64,000 bases of DNA from Membranipora membranacea (GCA_914767715.1 OU612072.1:16864001-16928000), one strand, 5' to 3'. Positions 11,905 to 24,944 are shown, numbered from the stretch's first letter. Numbers and translations are program-made. Notes: a model not told the origin generated them from the letters alone.

Positions 11905-12293
11905 TAGCGCTGTCACGATTTTGTATTTGGCTAGGGCTGCCTCGATTCTGATTGTGGCCTTGATTTTCCCGATTTCGATTTTTCGATTTTTCACCTTCGC
12001 TTTCAACCAACCCTTGTCCCAATTTTGATTTCCGATTTCTCCTTATCGGTATTTTCGATTTTCGGTATCGATATATGGTTATAATCTTTGAGATTAGTTA
12101 GCGAGTGAATTGAAGTGTGATAAGGTATTGTGTGAATGAAAAGAGGAATCGTAATAACCATATATCGACCATAGTAACCGTGACAATGAATTTACCGCTG
12201 TGCAATCGACTTCAGCTGTCACCTTATTAAATCGCGATAATGAGGTGTGATCGATTAGGTATTCCGGATATGAATCGTATCGTGACAGCACTA
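11905..12293. mobile_element. Non-autonomous hAT-like MITE, 389 bp
   Basis: The termini TAGCGCTGTCACGAT and (complement of) TAGTGCTGTCACGAT are inverted repeats with one mismatch. The element is flanked by a perfect 8-bp duplication, gttacagg, at 11,897-11,904 and 12,294-12,301. The subterminal regions repeat cgatttt / tcgat words. There is no transposase; the 8-bp duplication and TAG ends place it with hAT. Confidence 0.9.
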
Positions 12294-12301
12294 GTTACAG
12301 G

Positions 12302-15050
12302 GGTCTTAGCCCATGATTATATTCAAAATTATATTGCACTAGCCTAAATTCTTAGCCATTGTTTTGTAAGCCTAATGCCAGAAATCACTACTAGTATGCC
12401 TACCTGTAAATATGAGAGCACTACATAGTAAATCAATTGATTGTAGGCCTAAACAGAGAGACTTTGCGACAACGCAAACCAACACAATTATGAGATTATG
12501 TCCACTTAATCTTGTCACCAAACAATAGCTCAAGTGCCTGTTTTTAAAACAATTTTAATTAGCCACACAATTACACATCATTATGAAAAGCAGCACATGA
12601 TAACCCTATATGAGAAGAATGCTGTGTGTACAGCCTCTGCTTACAATTGAAATTGCTAGAATAAAAAATTATGCTGTGTTAAACATTGTCCAGCTCCTAT
12701 ATCAATTTTAACTTATGAATCCCTATGCTCAGTACCAAGACATGGACATATTTTTGGTAACCTTCCCTTTATCATAATAGATAGATTGCAATTCAATATT
12801 CATAGATCAGTTTCTTGCAAAAAATCTGTAATCAAAGAGTTACCCATGCCTGCCTATTGTCAAGCCCTGTGGACTAACCAAACCCATGACCTCCAATACA
12901 TGCGTGCTTAGTGACTGACACACTTAACGTATACCACCAACTCTTAAATCAATTTCATTCTTCTTAGCACACTTTCTGCATTAATAAATAATCGAAGCAA
13001 CTAAAATATAATCTATTTAGCCACAATTTCTAAATTTAAAGATGCATTCCCCTTTGTATTGACTAAATAAGCCATTACAAAAGTACAAGGAGCAGATCTT
13101 TTCAAACCCACAAAGTCAGTATATTGTGGAGGCTTGTATCATATGAGATTATAATAATATTAATAACCATTCACGTCATGGTTTCACTGGCTTGCTATGC
13201 TTGGCTCAGGGAGGCTCTACTGGTCGTGGAGCAAGTCAATTGAATAGTATAAAACTCATGCACTTTCCCCGACAATCTGTTGTTTGACAAAGGTGAGCTA
13301 ACCGATATATACATGGAAATTACAACTTAACTACACATGAATAAAAATTTTGTTGAGATATTAGACATTGAAATAAGATGGAAAACCAAACAAGACCAAT
13401 TGTGCCCAAGACTCATTTCCACATTTGATGTTGAATGATGAGATTTTCTGCTAAATTACTCGATTCAAATCAGCACCATCAATAATTTATTTTGTAATCA
13501 GAATATATTGTAAAATGTAGTATTAGCAATTTATAATCTTTGGTATTAACAGTATTAGGCAAACTTTAGTGGATTTTTATTGTACTTGAGACATTTGGGA
13601 CAAAGGATTGTTGTGCCTCATACATTGATTGAATTGAACGCCTGTTATATATGGGGCTTTGTTTAGACAAAGAGAGTATATCAAAGGCTAAGGTCTCTGG
13701 CGTATTGCGCAATCGTTAGCATACATCAGGCATACTTTTTTTAAAAATAGATATACATGTTACATTTTGCTTGTATGCAATTTACAATGATGCAAAAATC
13801 GGCATTCTTGGACAGCCCTATTCTAAACGACCCAAACAAATTTGGAAGAAATCAGACTATTGGAAGTAGGTTTGCGATACACTACCTTGTTAGTAAAGGC
13901 TGTTTTTTGTAGATTTCTTTGAGAAATAATATTTTTTTTTTAATATTATTGTTGCTCATTGGGTTTATATTGGTATAATGCATAATTACATGTGGGTCTA
14001 ATTCACCTATGATAAATACACTTCCCTAGAGTGAAGTTCAAAGTTTGGTCAGGAGCAGATAATCACTAAATTCAGCCAATACTTTTAATGAACTGAGAGC
14101 TGGCTCCCCGTTCCCGGTTTAGAGAAACCCTTAGAATTGTTTTTAAGTCTGACCCCTCTTGGACTTCGAAGAAGTTGGCTCCTAGCCTTTTTAAAGAGTG
14201 GCTCCTGCCGATATACTGCAGAAACTCCTTGGTTGTTCTACAAGTAACTCGAGTGGAGTTGAAAATAATATTCATGCACCACAAAGCAATTATATAACCC
14301 TTTCTGGGTTATGACCGTGCGGTTATTATAAAAAGGGGAGGCTGCTATTTAGAAGATAAGTTTTATACTTCAAAATATCTCACAGTCTCAATTATTATAT
14401 GGATTACTAACTTTCAACGCTAAAATTGATCTTTGTATAGTGCCTGGAAGCCCAATAAGGTAGCTTAGGCAGTTTAATCAGAATCACAGGCCTTATAACT
14501 GAATGTTTGTTATAGACTTCAATCCACTTCCCTTTGGGACCAAGAGTAGCTTTAGGTCGCTTCAAATTTTGCAGTAGATTTATAATTGCAGTTATCTTTG
14601 ATTATTCAAAGGTAATACAACTCCTAAAGGACTCTTGAATCCTGAAACTTGGTGTTGTTTAAAGTAACTGATTTGGAATATCAAGCGGGTGTCAAATGAG
14701 GTTAAATTATTCTATTTAGTTTGTTTTCTGAAAGTATTTTCAAAATTTCCAATAATGTTAAAATGTCAAAAATATAATATGGTAAAAAAATATAAAGATA
14801 GTAATTACCAAAAATCCTTCCTTCAGCTTTTTCTTCAGTAGTATAATAGCCAAAAAGTAGTTATAATATCCAATAGTATAGTTAATATAAGTAATATAAT
14901 ATCCAGTAGTAGTTAATGTCCAATATAAATCCCTATAAGATGTGAGTAGAAGAAAATGGTTCAAAGTATAAGGTATACGTAAATAATTTAGCTTATGATA
15001 AAATAATTCAAAGATAGTTCGTAATACAATTCTTATAATTGTATTAAAAG
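12302..15050. other. Non-coding, no recognised features
   Basis: About 2.7 kb unique to this window. Open frames are short and AT-driven (for example 14,758-14,964). No splice-bounded exon, RNA or repeat is convincing. Confidence 0.5.
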
Positions 15051-15052
15051 TG

Positions 15053-15290
15053 TTCTGTGTGTGTGTGTGTGTCTGTGTCTGTGTTAGTAGTTCAGAAGTT
15101 CAGTAAGTAGTGTCGAGTTTTTTCTCCTTTTATACCCTCTGATTGGTTTTCCAGCAAGTGTTGCTAACATGTCTGTAAGAGCAGCACGTGTTGATAACTG
15201 CTGTTCAATCAATGAACTAAATCATTGGTTCTATGACGTTCTATGATGTTCTATGATGTTCTATGATGTTCTATGATGTTTTATGATGTT
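15053..15290. repeat. GT microsatellite and a 10-bp tandem repeat
   Basis: (GT)n with CT interruptions lies at 15,053-15,085. Six units of the decamer ctatgatgtt (the first is ctatgacgtt, the last ttatgatgtt) lie at 15,231-15,290. Confidence 0.9.
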
Positions 15291-15918
15291 ATTGTAGCCT
15301 CATCTCTTTTGTTGTCGCTGGTTAATAAGAAGGGGGGGGGGGTGATTTCTTCCTGAAGTCCAGAATGTTCTTTATTTCAGCCTAAGATTGCACCATTGAT
15401 TAGCAATATTCGTTTGACTCATCTTCCTTTAGGAAACTGGAATGTCCAGTTTCCTATAGTTTTCTCCGTCTTACTAACATTTACTATTATTTATTATAAT
15501 TATATAGAGTTTTTATTTAGTCGTTTTTTCAAATGTGACCGTATTAAAAGATACCATTTGCTTCCGGGTTCAAGTAATTTTCAGGCAGTCAGATTTCATG
15601 TTTTCACTTAGATTTCCAAATTTCAGCATCATCAGATAAAATCTACGGCGATAAACAATAGATAAAGGTTTAGCTTATTATGACTAAGCATCGTGCTAAT
15701 TGTCGACTTATTGAAGGCTTGGGTATTTGTTAAGCTGTTCTGCCGTAGCAAATTATATTAATGATGGTGCGCTGAAGTAAAATTTATACTATATTTGTCA
15801 TTAACCATGGATGTCATCTATACCTGCTATGTTGAATTCTAGCTGGGTATATAAGCATTTGCGGTAACTCAATATGGCAGTGTTTAGAGTTGTTTTCCTT
15901 TTTTCTGTGCTGACAAAT

Positions 15919-17115
15919 ATCAGATATGTGTGCTGCAAACAAGGTCTATCAATCAAGCCACTGACAATAACAGCACAGTGACTATAAAAAATCTTACCCT
16001 TTTCTTACACAGTGCAACAAAACCATTGCTCATATTCCTTGAAGAATTCATTGGTTGCAATATAAAACTCTGAGGATTGACCAATACTGCTCATCAAAAG
16101 CCGGCAAAACTTTAGTAAGTGCTGCAAGCATCTCCATTTTGCTACTATAATAATTTCATCATTGGATGCAATAAACCAATACCAACAGGGCTGAGCGAGT
16201 TATTGTTCAAGTTAAGCAACAAAGATATAAAATAAAGCCATAAATTTAGCTAAGACCCTATACAAACATTGATGTATCATTATAATTTATTTTTATATAT
16301 CAAAATAAATGAATATGTATAAATATTCAGTAAGGCTGAGCGATAAGATATAAACATGATCATAGTAACAGAAGACGAGAAACGCATCATAGCTGTGAAG
16401 AAAAGGAGAGGTAGAAATAAGAATGAAGATTTGGTATAACCGCTCTACTATGGTCGTAAATCAGGTGATCAAATGGATAAATTTTAATGTGATATATAGC
16501 TTTTTAAAACTGTTCAACCTTGGTTCAACGACGCATATATATCATTGCCAGGCAAACAACAACAGCCATTATTAACAAAAATAAGGTCGACAGAGTTTCT
16601 CTATTTCATTCAGTGAGAATCTCATACATGAGCACAGATCGCTCAGTGAATGTAGGAACTACGAGTGTTTCACCGTACAGACATAAATCAAGAATAAGTG
16701 ATTTAGACTTCTTTGCTGGATTAGTCAGTACTCTGTTCAGATTTCCTGAAAATGACAATTATACCGGGTATACAATTATGTAACTACAATATAAGTAGAG
16801 GACGAAAACTCCTGAAATAAATCTCCTACACTCGAGTTTGTAGAGGGAAGAACCTGTTCATATATATATATGTAGAAATATAATAAACATATATATATAT
16901 ATATACATATATATATACACACATATATACATATATACACATATATACACACATATATATATACACACATATATAACATTCCCACTGGTCCCCAGTATCA
17001 TTACAATGGTATGTATATCACAAAACTGAATTTTTGTGTATATTACAAAATATAATCTAATGGACAAGTGTGTATCATGAGATAATTATATTTATGTATA
17101 TATTACATATATTTT
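15919..17115. repeat. X flank of TRIM copy B
   Basis: Homologous to 664-2,213 without the hAT MITE of copy A: here ttttcttacac runs straight into agtgcaacaa at about 16,010. It includes a TA/TACACA microsatellite (16,859-16,976). A plus-strand open frame at 16,520-16,783 is closed in sister copies, so it is not called. Confidence 0.85.
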
Positions 17116-20100
17116 TTACAACCTACCATTACCCTCATCTAAAACGAATATTTCAGTGTGCTCCAGCTGTTCTGCTACCACTAGTACGACTCCTGCGGGA
17201 TGATGAACTATCCCTCCAGGGAAGGTAAGGCTGTCACTGCCCCAGATAAGACTTCCATTCTCTTAACTCATCTTCACTACTTTTCCTGCCCTTCTGTCAG
17301 ATATGACCACACAGTCATCTCCACAGCTGATCATACTCACATTGCCTTTCATTGTCAGAGCGACAGGACAGGCAACTCTTCTGATGACATCTCCTGTGTG
17401 TGAGTAGATGATGATCTGCTTAGCAGGCCAATCTCCAACAGCTAGCTGATCTTCATTGATGAGTACAATACGCTGTCCTGAGTATTGAAAGGCAGGATGA
17501 TCCCAGGATGTTAGTAATGAACCATCATATATATCATAGACATTGATCTTTGATTGATTATAACTGATGTACATGAGACTGTATAGTCTGTTGTTATACG
17601 CAGTTAGAGAAAAGGTATGTCCAACAGATTTGATGAAGGCTTTGGTCACCTTGCCCTGCTGGTCGATCCTGTCAGTAGCTCCTCCTCTCTGTCCTACATA
17701 GGTGAATCCTTTATAGTGACATACTGTAGTACATCTATTGTCAAACTTTACCTCCCTGATAAATCTCAATCCAGCAGGCGCTTGTCTTTGTTGTGGTGGT
17801 GGAGGGCCGGTTGAGGGAGGTGTTGCAGCTGATGGCAGCAGGTTTGGGGCTATTGGTGATGGAGGCTTTACAGTGTCCCCTCTTAGCACAGTTTCACCCT
17901 CCTCAGTCAACAATTCCATAACTGGGATAAATTCAGTTTCTGTAAACACAAAGTGCTTTCAATTATAAGATGATGGTCTGCATGATATTCTTACATATAA
18001 TATTATTAAGACTGTGGAAAAATTAGGACTATGAGAAAATGTTTTGTGGAAGGAGTTATCCCCTTTCTTCAAAGAAGAGAACAACTACCAAATCATCACA
18101 GTCCTGCTTTATTATTTAGCCGGTGATGGGATATTCAGTTCATCAGATGGTAATAAAATGAGATCCCCATAACAAAATCATTGTAAAAACTGACAATTAC
18201 CTAATAATTATCTCAAAGATCCAACAGGACGATCAAAAATGAATATATCTCGTCATTTCTCAGAATAACAATTTACCGCCAATAAAAACAATCACTTTAA
18301 AACTGGGAGTAGGCCTTTGTATCATATGCATATTATTAGGATTTTTTGCCAGACACAGACTAACCATCAACTCTCAGCGAGGCCACATCTCCCTTCATAT
18401 TCATGCCAGGTAACTCATAAGAGGTCAGAGACTTCAGGAACTCAAGACTTTCTTTGTACTTCTCAACAAGGTCAACCTGTTCAGGATAATTCAAATTTTT
18501 TGACATTCATGGACAATGTAGCTTGCGAGTGCTTGTTTGTGGCCTTTAGTGTGAAAAGCAAGTAGTCCAAGACAGATACCAATTGAGCTATATCTTGGGA
18601 GAAGAGCTTCAAACACAGGAGCTTAAAATATCAAGATGCTGAAGTACTTATTTTATTTAGGTGTTCGAAACTGTGCAATCCCATTTGTGTCATAGAGCAA
18701 GCCTCATCTAAGCAAATCTTTTTTCGATAATTACCAAATATACCATCGGATAATAGTGTTTTTGAAGCACATAAGCCCAATTACCTTTAAACTGATCACT
18801 TTACACAAGACTTATCTGGTAAAAAAACCAAAAGTAGTTTACTGTTTATAAACATGACCCTCAGTAGTACGTCCGCCCCCTTGCTCTTTGGATGATTTCA
18901 ATTATTGAGCGAGCCTTACCAGGTCTGGCTAGGTAAGGTGCTCTAGGAGACAAAGAGTAAACAAAAGGTCCCACCTGTATAAAACAGCTCAGCCCTTTAG
19001 GAGCCTTGACCGCAACAACATTGGACACTCACCTGATGATAGTTGTTCATTCTGTCATCATTATCCTGTAATTTCCTCACTATCTCTCTGTGTATTGTCT
19101 CTACTTTCTGCTCTAGAAACACTGCTCTCTCTATTCTCCCTTTACCTCTGTGTGCTTCAAGCTTTACCCCGAGCCTTTCATACTCCTGCATCACATACTT
19201 TATCTAAAACAAAGTAAATAAATAATTCTAAATGCTAAATCAGTGAGTGTTAATCTCATGCATATCATAAGCCTCAACTAACTTTCAATAAATAAATAGG
19301 CCATCATAGTTTGATAACTTATCTACTAAGGAGTTGCGTGCCCTTAGGAATCAGAGGACATCTTGTAGCAATTGTGCAATGATCAAGGTCATATTATTAG
19401 CATTGTTTAGATATTAGCCCTCACATATTTATCTCTGGACTGATGGAGCTGAGACACCAGCTCTTCTGTCTTCTTGTCCCAATTCTTCAGTCCTTCTATA
19501 GTATCTCTGACCAGTCTGTCAGCTTCACTTTCTCTCTGCTGAGCCTCAACTCTCAGTTTATCTAGCTCCTGTAACAGGGTCCTCTCTAACTTCTCTAATA
19601 CTGTAAACTTGTGGCTGTCACCTAAAACGATCAAGCAGTTCAAACATTTTCAGACTGGATCAAGGAAATATTGTTTGCCACAAGCATAAGGCAACTCTGT
19701 ACACACATAGTTGAATCACTAATATTTCAAACTGTAATCAGACCGGTCAAATAGCTGCGATCACGTGACAAGGTTATAATCAAGACAGAACTGTTTAATA
19801 TATAAATATCCACAACAATAAGGCTACCTCACCATTTGAGCATTTGGTATTTTCAGGCAAGCAGTTTACACAGAAGGTCTTGTAGCATTCAGGACAACCA
19901 AACGTCAGCTCTTGATCTTTGTGTATAGAACAGAATCTCTTCTCTAACTTCTTCATGGCTCTTCTGTATACAGCAATCTCCACGACCTTGTGTTCTGGGT
20001 TTAACTCAAAATGAGGCTGAAACATTAGATTCTGGATATAATTGTGATACATTCTTACGATCCAGCGCTGGATAAGGTATTACATAGAGGGCGGTGGAGC

Positions 20101-20520
20101 CAGGAAGATAGACTAAACATAATTGAATATCGTTAAGATCAGTGAGAGTGTGAGAGTGGGGTCGATGGCTTCAAACCTTTATAATTTTCTATTGAAGGCA
20201 CATAAAAACCTCAGCTCTTAATCAGATTTGTCGGAAAAGCAAAAGAGCATAGGGCCGTATGAAGCTAAATGGATCAGTGTCCTACCAGTACAGCATTATT
20301 GATAAGTATGTGTTTGTGGTGGTTGGTTTGTGGGAGACGGGCGGGTGCAGCTGCAGCTTGACCCGCTAGCAGTCATCATGGTATTTTAATTTCATGATTT
20401 TAGTTTTTTTAGGACGATTAATGATCACAGCAATATTATAGTCTGGCAGCTAGTTCTGCTTTTGTTACGAAATACTTTAACACTTAGAAAAATTCAGAGC
20501 ACTTCTGGGTTAAAAATATA

Positions 20521-20829
20521 TATAGTGTTAGAAATTGTCCTCCCTTCTCATCTATGAGCTATGAGGTATCCATGGGGCCTAATGCTGTACCAGCCCAATA
20601 AACTATCACTTCTTTCTACTTGACAGAATTGTATAAATTAGTAAGTGAAGTTATCTACTATTATAAAAAGTCTCCTGTCAATGGAACAAAAGTTAATTTA
20701 AACCCATGTGGAAAAGAATGGTAATTAAAAGTCTTTAGAAGTGGTAACTTATTAGGTTGGCACAGCACTAGGCACCATGGATACCTCGTAGCTCTTAGTT
20801 GAGAAGGGAGGACAATTTCTACTACTATA
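20521..20829. mobile_element. MITE with ~85-bp inverted repeats in intron 2 of copy B
   Basis: The left arm (20,523-20,613) and right arm (20,742-20,827) are inverted repeats at roughly 85-90% identity, sharing the end sequence agaaattgtcctcccttctc. The core is about 130 bp without coding capacity. TA dinucleotides flank both ends, so a TA target is likely. The same insert is in copy C at 43,549-43,856, so it predates the B/C duplication; it is absent from A and D. Confidence 0.85.
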
Positions 20830-21415
20830 CAAAATTCTGACTTCTCTAAATGTGAAAATATTGCATGAGTACTGCTGAAGTAGCTGCCAAACTATAATAT
20901 ATTGATATTGAGTCTTTAACACGCATTTAAATTTACCATCATAACCTATAATTGACAATAGATATATTCAACATGCTGAAATGCACCACAGATTAGAAGC
21001 AAACAATACTACACTTACTCCAGAATGATGATCACAGAACACATGGTTACAAGCGTAGCAATACATATCAGCTCTTTTCTTATCTTCTTCATTCTTCTTT
21101 ATACAGATATGACAAAATATGACCTCATGTTCCTTTGCCGATGACCTGCCAGACGGCAGCTTGTTCATTGTAAGCTCTGTCACTGCCCTACAAAACACAG
21201 CAGGCAAAACAATTAGATTGGGAATGGACGCAAAAGTACCAAGAGTTAGCTGTGATGTAAGGACTATTAATTACAACTTGTTTCATGGCATCAAAGAGCT
21301 GCAGAACATTACATTGTTTGTCGTTTCTCATGGTGATCATCATTCTACACCAGTAATCACAAGCTAACTGAGTAGTGAAACTCTAAGAACCAAATACAAG
21401 GTCAAAATGCTCAGT

Positions 21416-21541
21416 CTAAGTGCTCAGATGGCTGCATAGTGAATTAATGGCATTACATCATCAAACACTCAATACGAATGAAATTGAGTGTTTGATAGTT
21501 TGTAATGCCACTAACTGCAATGCAGCCCTCTGAGCACTTAG
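21416..21541. repeat. 126-bp fold-back palindrome in intron 1 of copy B
   Basis: Nearly perfect inverted repeat with a tiny loop (gaat) around 21,476: ctaagtgctcag on the left pairs with ctgagcacttag on the right, and ttgagtgtttgat with atcaaacactcaa near the centre. Shared with copy C (44,450-44,572) and absent from A and D. Probably a snap-back MITE; a transcript through it would form a long hairpin. Confidence 0.88.
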
Positions 21542-22010
21542 GTTAGCCGTCAGCCGATGTTAACCGGTAGCTGACTGGTGAACTGATATAACATTATTAT
21601 ACCTTAAAACATGTATGTCAAGTTGTCAAAATTGACTAATAACCTAATTTTTTATATATTTCAACAACTCAATTAGACCTTCATACGAGGTCATATTAAT
21701 TTATTAAAAATATACTGTGGTGTGTTCTTGGTTATGTCCAATGTGCCGACAGTAAATTAGAAGTCATTATTACCTGCATGTCTCACAAGGGAAGTCACTT
21801 GTTGATATCTCAGAGAGTTTGAGCAGACATTCAGTGCAGACCTTATGGGAGCAGGGTAGTAATTTAAGATCACAGCCAAGAAAAGTCTCATACTCCATGC
21901 AGATACAACACTGCGCTTCTCCATCTTTTGCTTTATTTACAAAAGCCGCAGCCATTCTGTCCTGGCAAAATATGATAATGAATGATACCCTGTTGTTGTA
22001 GCTGCAACAA

Positions 22011-22140
22011 TTAGACCAAATTTGGCCCAATTGCCTGCATTCGGAGTTGCACCCGATCAACTCGTCACGCCACAGCCTGGGGCGTGACCAGTGGGAGGGA
22101 GCAACTGGATTGCAGGCAATTGGATTAAATTTGATCTAGG
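22011..22140. repeat. 130-bp fold-back palindrome ~55 bp upstream of the copy B start codon
   Basis: The left arm begins ttagaccaaattt and the right arm ends aaatttgatctagg; both contain caattgcctgca / tgcaggcaattg and meet at gtcacgcc-acagcctgg-ggcgtgac. The homologue at 45,042-45,171 lies in the same place before copy C. It must lie in the promoter or 5' leader of both genes. Confidence 0.85.
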
Positions 22141-24190
22141 AATACATGATGAAGTTCAAATCACACATCCAGATAGTGCTTACTTCAATGAAATTCAAAA
22201 TTCACCCAGAAAATACTACTTACTTGTAAAATCTAAGGGAATCCAAATTCTTGACTCGTCTGACTCAAAGTTGCTATCAAAGAGGAAGTGTGTCACCTAG
22301 CATGTGTTCCAAAGTTGTTTCAAATTCAGTAAGTCGATGCGCTTGCTATCACCCCGATAAGAATATGTTTAATAAAATCATGATATATTTTTCCATAAGT
22401 ACCCTTATCTTATCTTTATATACCATTAACATTAGGCTCCAAAGTCAATATTGCGTTGAATACTAGTTGCTATTAGTTTGTAGCCTTGCTGAATGATAAG
22501 ATATCACGGTAATATGCCCTTATTTTCGTGTTGTACGGTGGTGTATTTCTGATAAGCCAGTATCCTGTCACTGTGTGCCGAGTATAGCTAACACCACAGT
22601 CATCGATTGTGAAACACTGATTCCCAGCACACAGTAAATTGATGATAAGTACCAGTTAGGTTATTCCTGTATTGAATATTATTGAAGTTATAAGCCTCGC
22701 TGTGGTTCAAAAATCATCATATTTGACTTTGGAGTTGCCCAGCCTCACATAAAGGGAAGGCAATTCCTATTTTATTTGTAGTCCATGGTAAAAATTACAT
22801 TACTCAATCTGCTAGCCAAGCATTGTTCGGTGGGGGTTTCCCGCCCCACCGAAGGAGCTACGATTTTTTTGAGAATTTAAACGAAGATTATTTAAGATGT
22901 TTCCGTAATATGTGTTATACTTCCGAGAAATTTATTCATAATAGGCCTATATTGGTGTTACCCAAAAATAGACTTTTATCCGGTTACTTTCACTACTGTG
23001 TTGTTGTGTTTTTCAGGAACACAATTCAAAGGTTGATGGTCAGATGGACGTCAAAAAGGCGCTCAGTAGTAGTACCACTAAATCATCCTAGGCCTAGAGG
23101 TAGCCTCATGAGAGCTTTCAGAGCTAATTCTTTGTTCCAGCAAACCATTTCAAACAGGAGCAGATTGTCAGCGCCCATCAAAGCTGTGAGTATCTCCACC
23201 ATAGACAATGATCTCCACTCACTGACCACACTGACAACAAGACGGATCGTGAGAGTGAATTTCAATACGAGTACCTAACACGTGCCCACCCCTAATTATT
23301 GAAACTATCCTCAGGTCGTCACACTGACTTTCTTCTGATGGTACTCAAGCTAAGTGAATAAATTGACTTTCTATTGATCAGAGATATACATGCAATAGTA
23401 TATCACGTGATCACTGTGCACGCAGACTAGACACTATCTATATATGACTGTGTTTGTGTCGCTGATAAATAGAATTCAGTTCAATAGAATTAGCTTCAGT
23501 ACCTTACAAGAAAAGTTAACCTAGCCTCTATTTTTGCTGAGAAATAGCGAACCCCAGGTTGTGAGACTTGTCACCTCTTAATGATACCCACCCCTTCTCT
23601 CAGATTTCCATATTACATACTATGTTTACAAAAGTGTACCTTGTGAAAGAGCTGCATCTTAACCGCTGCGCTGTGGTTAGTATAAAGCAGCAGTTTTTTG
23701 GTTTCGAATCACAAAGTTGAGATGAAATTTTGCCGAAAGTTTGTCAAATTTGCCTGCATCAGGGCTGTTGCTCCTCTACTCAACCAGCTTCATAGTGGGA
23801 GCAACTCTGAACGCAATCAAATTAAATCAATCGTAATGAATGTGTCAGCCAGCCTGTTCATATGTTTTGGCTTGACAGTCAGCCAACATTGACCTGGAGT
23901 TCTTGTTCTTGTTAGATGACATATTTCTGCATAAGATCCTCCCTATAAATGGAGGCAGTTAGTTACAAGATGAACAAGGCCAAAGGCATGAGCCTGCTGT
24001 CTAGTCTTTTTTTGTGTTACAAAGATCATTCAATTACTTTCACTTATCAAGCTGTCACTCAATTGGCAAGCTACGACAATTCACTAAAACAGAAAGTTGT
24101 CTTCTCTGCTTTTATAAGGAGACAACTCCAATACCTCAGCTCACTTTATTTGGCTGCAGTTTTTATGTTTTTGTACCCTTTTCTTACCGC
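22141..24190. other. Y flank of copy B, homologous to 45,172-48,034
   Basis: Aligned with copy C except for a LINE inserted in C. A plus-strand frame (22,823-23,278) is open in both copies for about 130 codons but has no recognisable motif, and most copy differences change amino acids, so I do not call it a gene. A weaker relative of the upstream palindrome (gttgctcc ... ggagcaac) lies at 23,766-23,805. Confidence 0.6.
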
Positions 24191-24277
24191 ATGAATCAAG
24201 AAGATTTGCAAAGAGAATTTGGAGGAGGGGGGAAACTGCTTGAGATAAGAAAGGCAACTGCAGACTGCAGACATTGG
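24191..24277 (+). CDS. Candidate first coding exon of an unknown gene
   Basis: An ATG opens 29 codons beginning MNQEDLQREFGGGGK and reaches a possible donor (CATTGG then GTAATA) at 24,277/24,278; the frame would end 15 bases later if unspliced. The homologue at 48,035-48,121 differs at three codons: two silent (GAT/GAC, TTG/CTG) and one Leu/Val. This pattern fits selection on protein, but the sample is tiny. No downstream exon was found before a LINE begins at 24,945. Function unknown. Confidence 0.3.
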
Positions 24278-24944
24278 GTAATAACAGGATAAATATTTGT
24301 CTTGTGTATCCAAATCTCTTCACTCAAGCAGTGTAGCTAGGTCCCTAGTCCCTAGCAATGTCTTCAAAATTTTCAGATCAAGTCTTTAGCCTTGAGTTGT
24401 ATGAGTCAACAGCTTTACATCTTATTTTAGTGGGCTAAGCCTCTTTTCTCATCGACTTAGGAAGGTGTCTGATGTTGAATATGTTGTCGTAAAAAATAGT
24501 TTATATAAATAACATAATTGTATCTGTATAGCTACAAAACACTCTTTTGTTTATAACAACAACCCTGCTGCTTGAAGCAGAAATTCAATTTTTTAATATT
24601 TTGAAATTTTGTAGTCCATCACTTCGTGCTCATTTACTGAAGCTTTTTTCATCATCGGAGCGGTTTAGTCTGAGTCCCCCCAGAGTTTTGCTCCCTGCCT
24701 GACGGCACCCATGGGTATGTCTGATACTGCAGTAAAGCTATAAGCAAATAGGGCGGTCTCTGATGTTGAACATTTTGTCGTTAAAAAATATATGATAATA
24801 ATAAATAATAAAAATATTGATTTCATAATTTTATTAAAATAGCATTAAAATCTCATTATTAATAGACCATGCAGCTTGATGCGGGAATTCATTTTTGAAA
24901 TTTTTGAAAATTCATAGTCAGCTTCTTTGTTCTCATTTTTATGT

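Larger units (their letters stand above)
17116..21955 (-). pseudogene. TRIM-like gene, copy B (premature stop in the propeller)
   Basis: Exons: 21,955-21,774 (RING), 21,187-21,019 (B-box 1), 20,016-19,833 (B-box 2), 19,621-19,425, 19,203-19,033 and 18,476-18,365 (coiled coil), 17,939-17,116 (linker and propeller). The start is the first ATG of the RING exon, before MAAAFVNK; a frame running further upstream has no ATG. Zinc ligands are complete: RING CCICMEY to CETC, B-box CHIC/CYAC/CDHH, second B-box CSIH/CPEC/CVNC. In the last exon codon TTA/CTA of the sisters is TAA (17,265-17,263), giving 563 residues instead of about 612 and removing the final propeller blade. The downstream sequence remains in frame to the normal stop. 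A stop in the last exon normally escapes nonsense-mediated decay, so a shortened protein may still be made. The linker also lacks five residues present in the sisters. Confidence 0.8.

Noticed and set aside
14758-14964. Hydrophobic AT-rich frame
   Set aside because: Tyr/Ile/Phe-rich translation of AT-rich DNA, no splice sites or homologue in the window.
16520-16783. Plus-strand frame in the X flank
   Set aside because: The same stretch is interrupted in the X flanks of the other units; it looks non-coding.
16776-17067. Minus-strand Tyr/Ile/Cys-rich frames
   Set aside because: Translations of the TA/TACACA microsatellite.
17617-17968. Plus-strand frames over the copy B propeller
   Set aside because: Antisense to a clearly coding, conserved exon.
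21955-22060. Longer N-terminus for the copy B RING exon
   Set aside because: The extension has no ATG, runs into the fold-back palindrome, and ATG 21,955 matches the start in all copies.
22823-23278. 151-codon plus-strand frame, also at 45,706-46,338
   Set aside because: Open in both copies but most differences change the amino acid, no domain is recognisable, and the alternative spliced frame after ttttcag is closed in copy C. Left as unproven.
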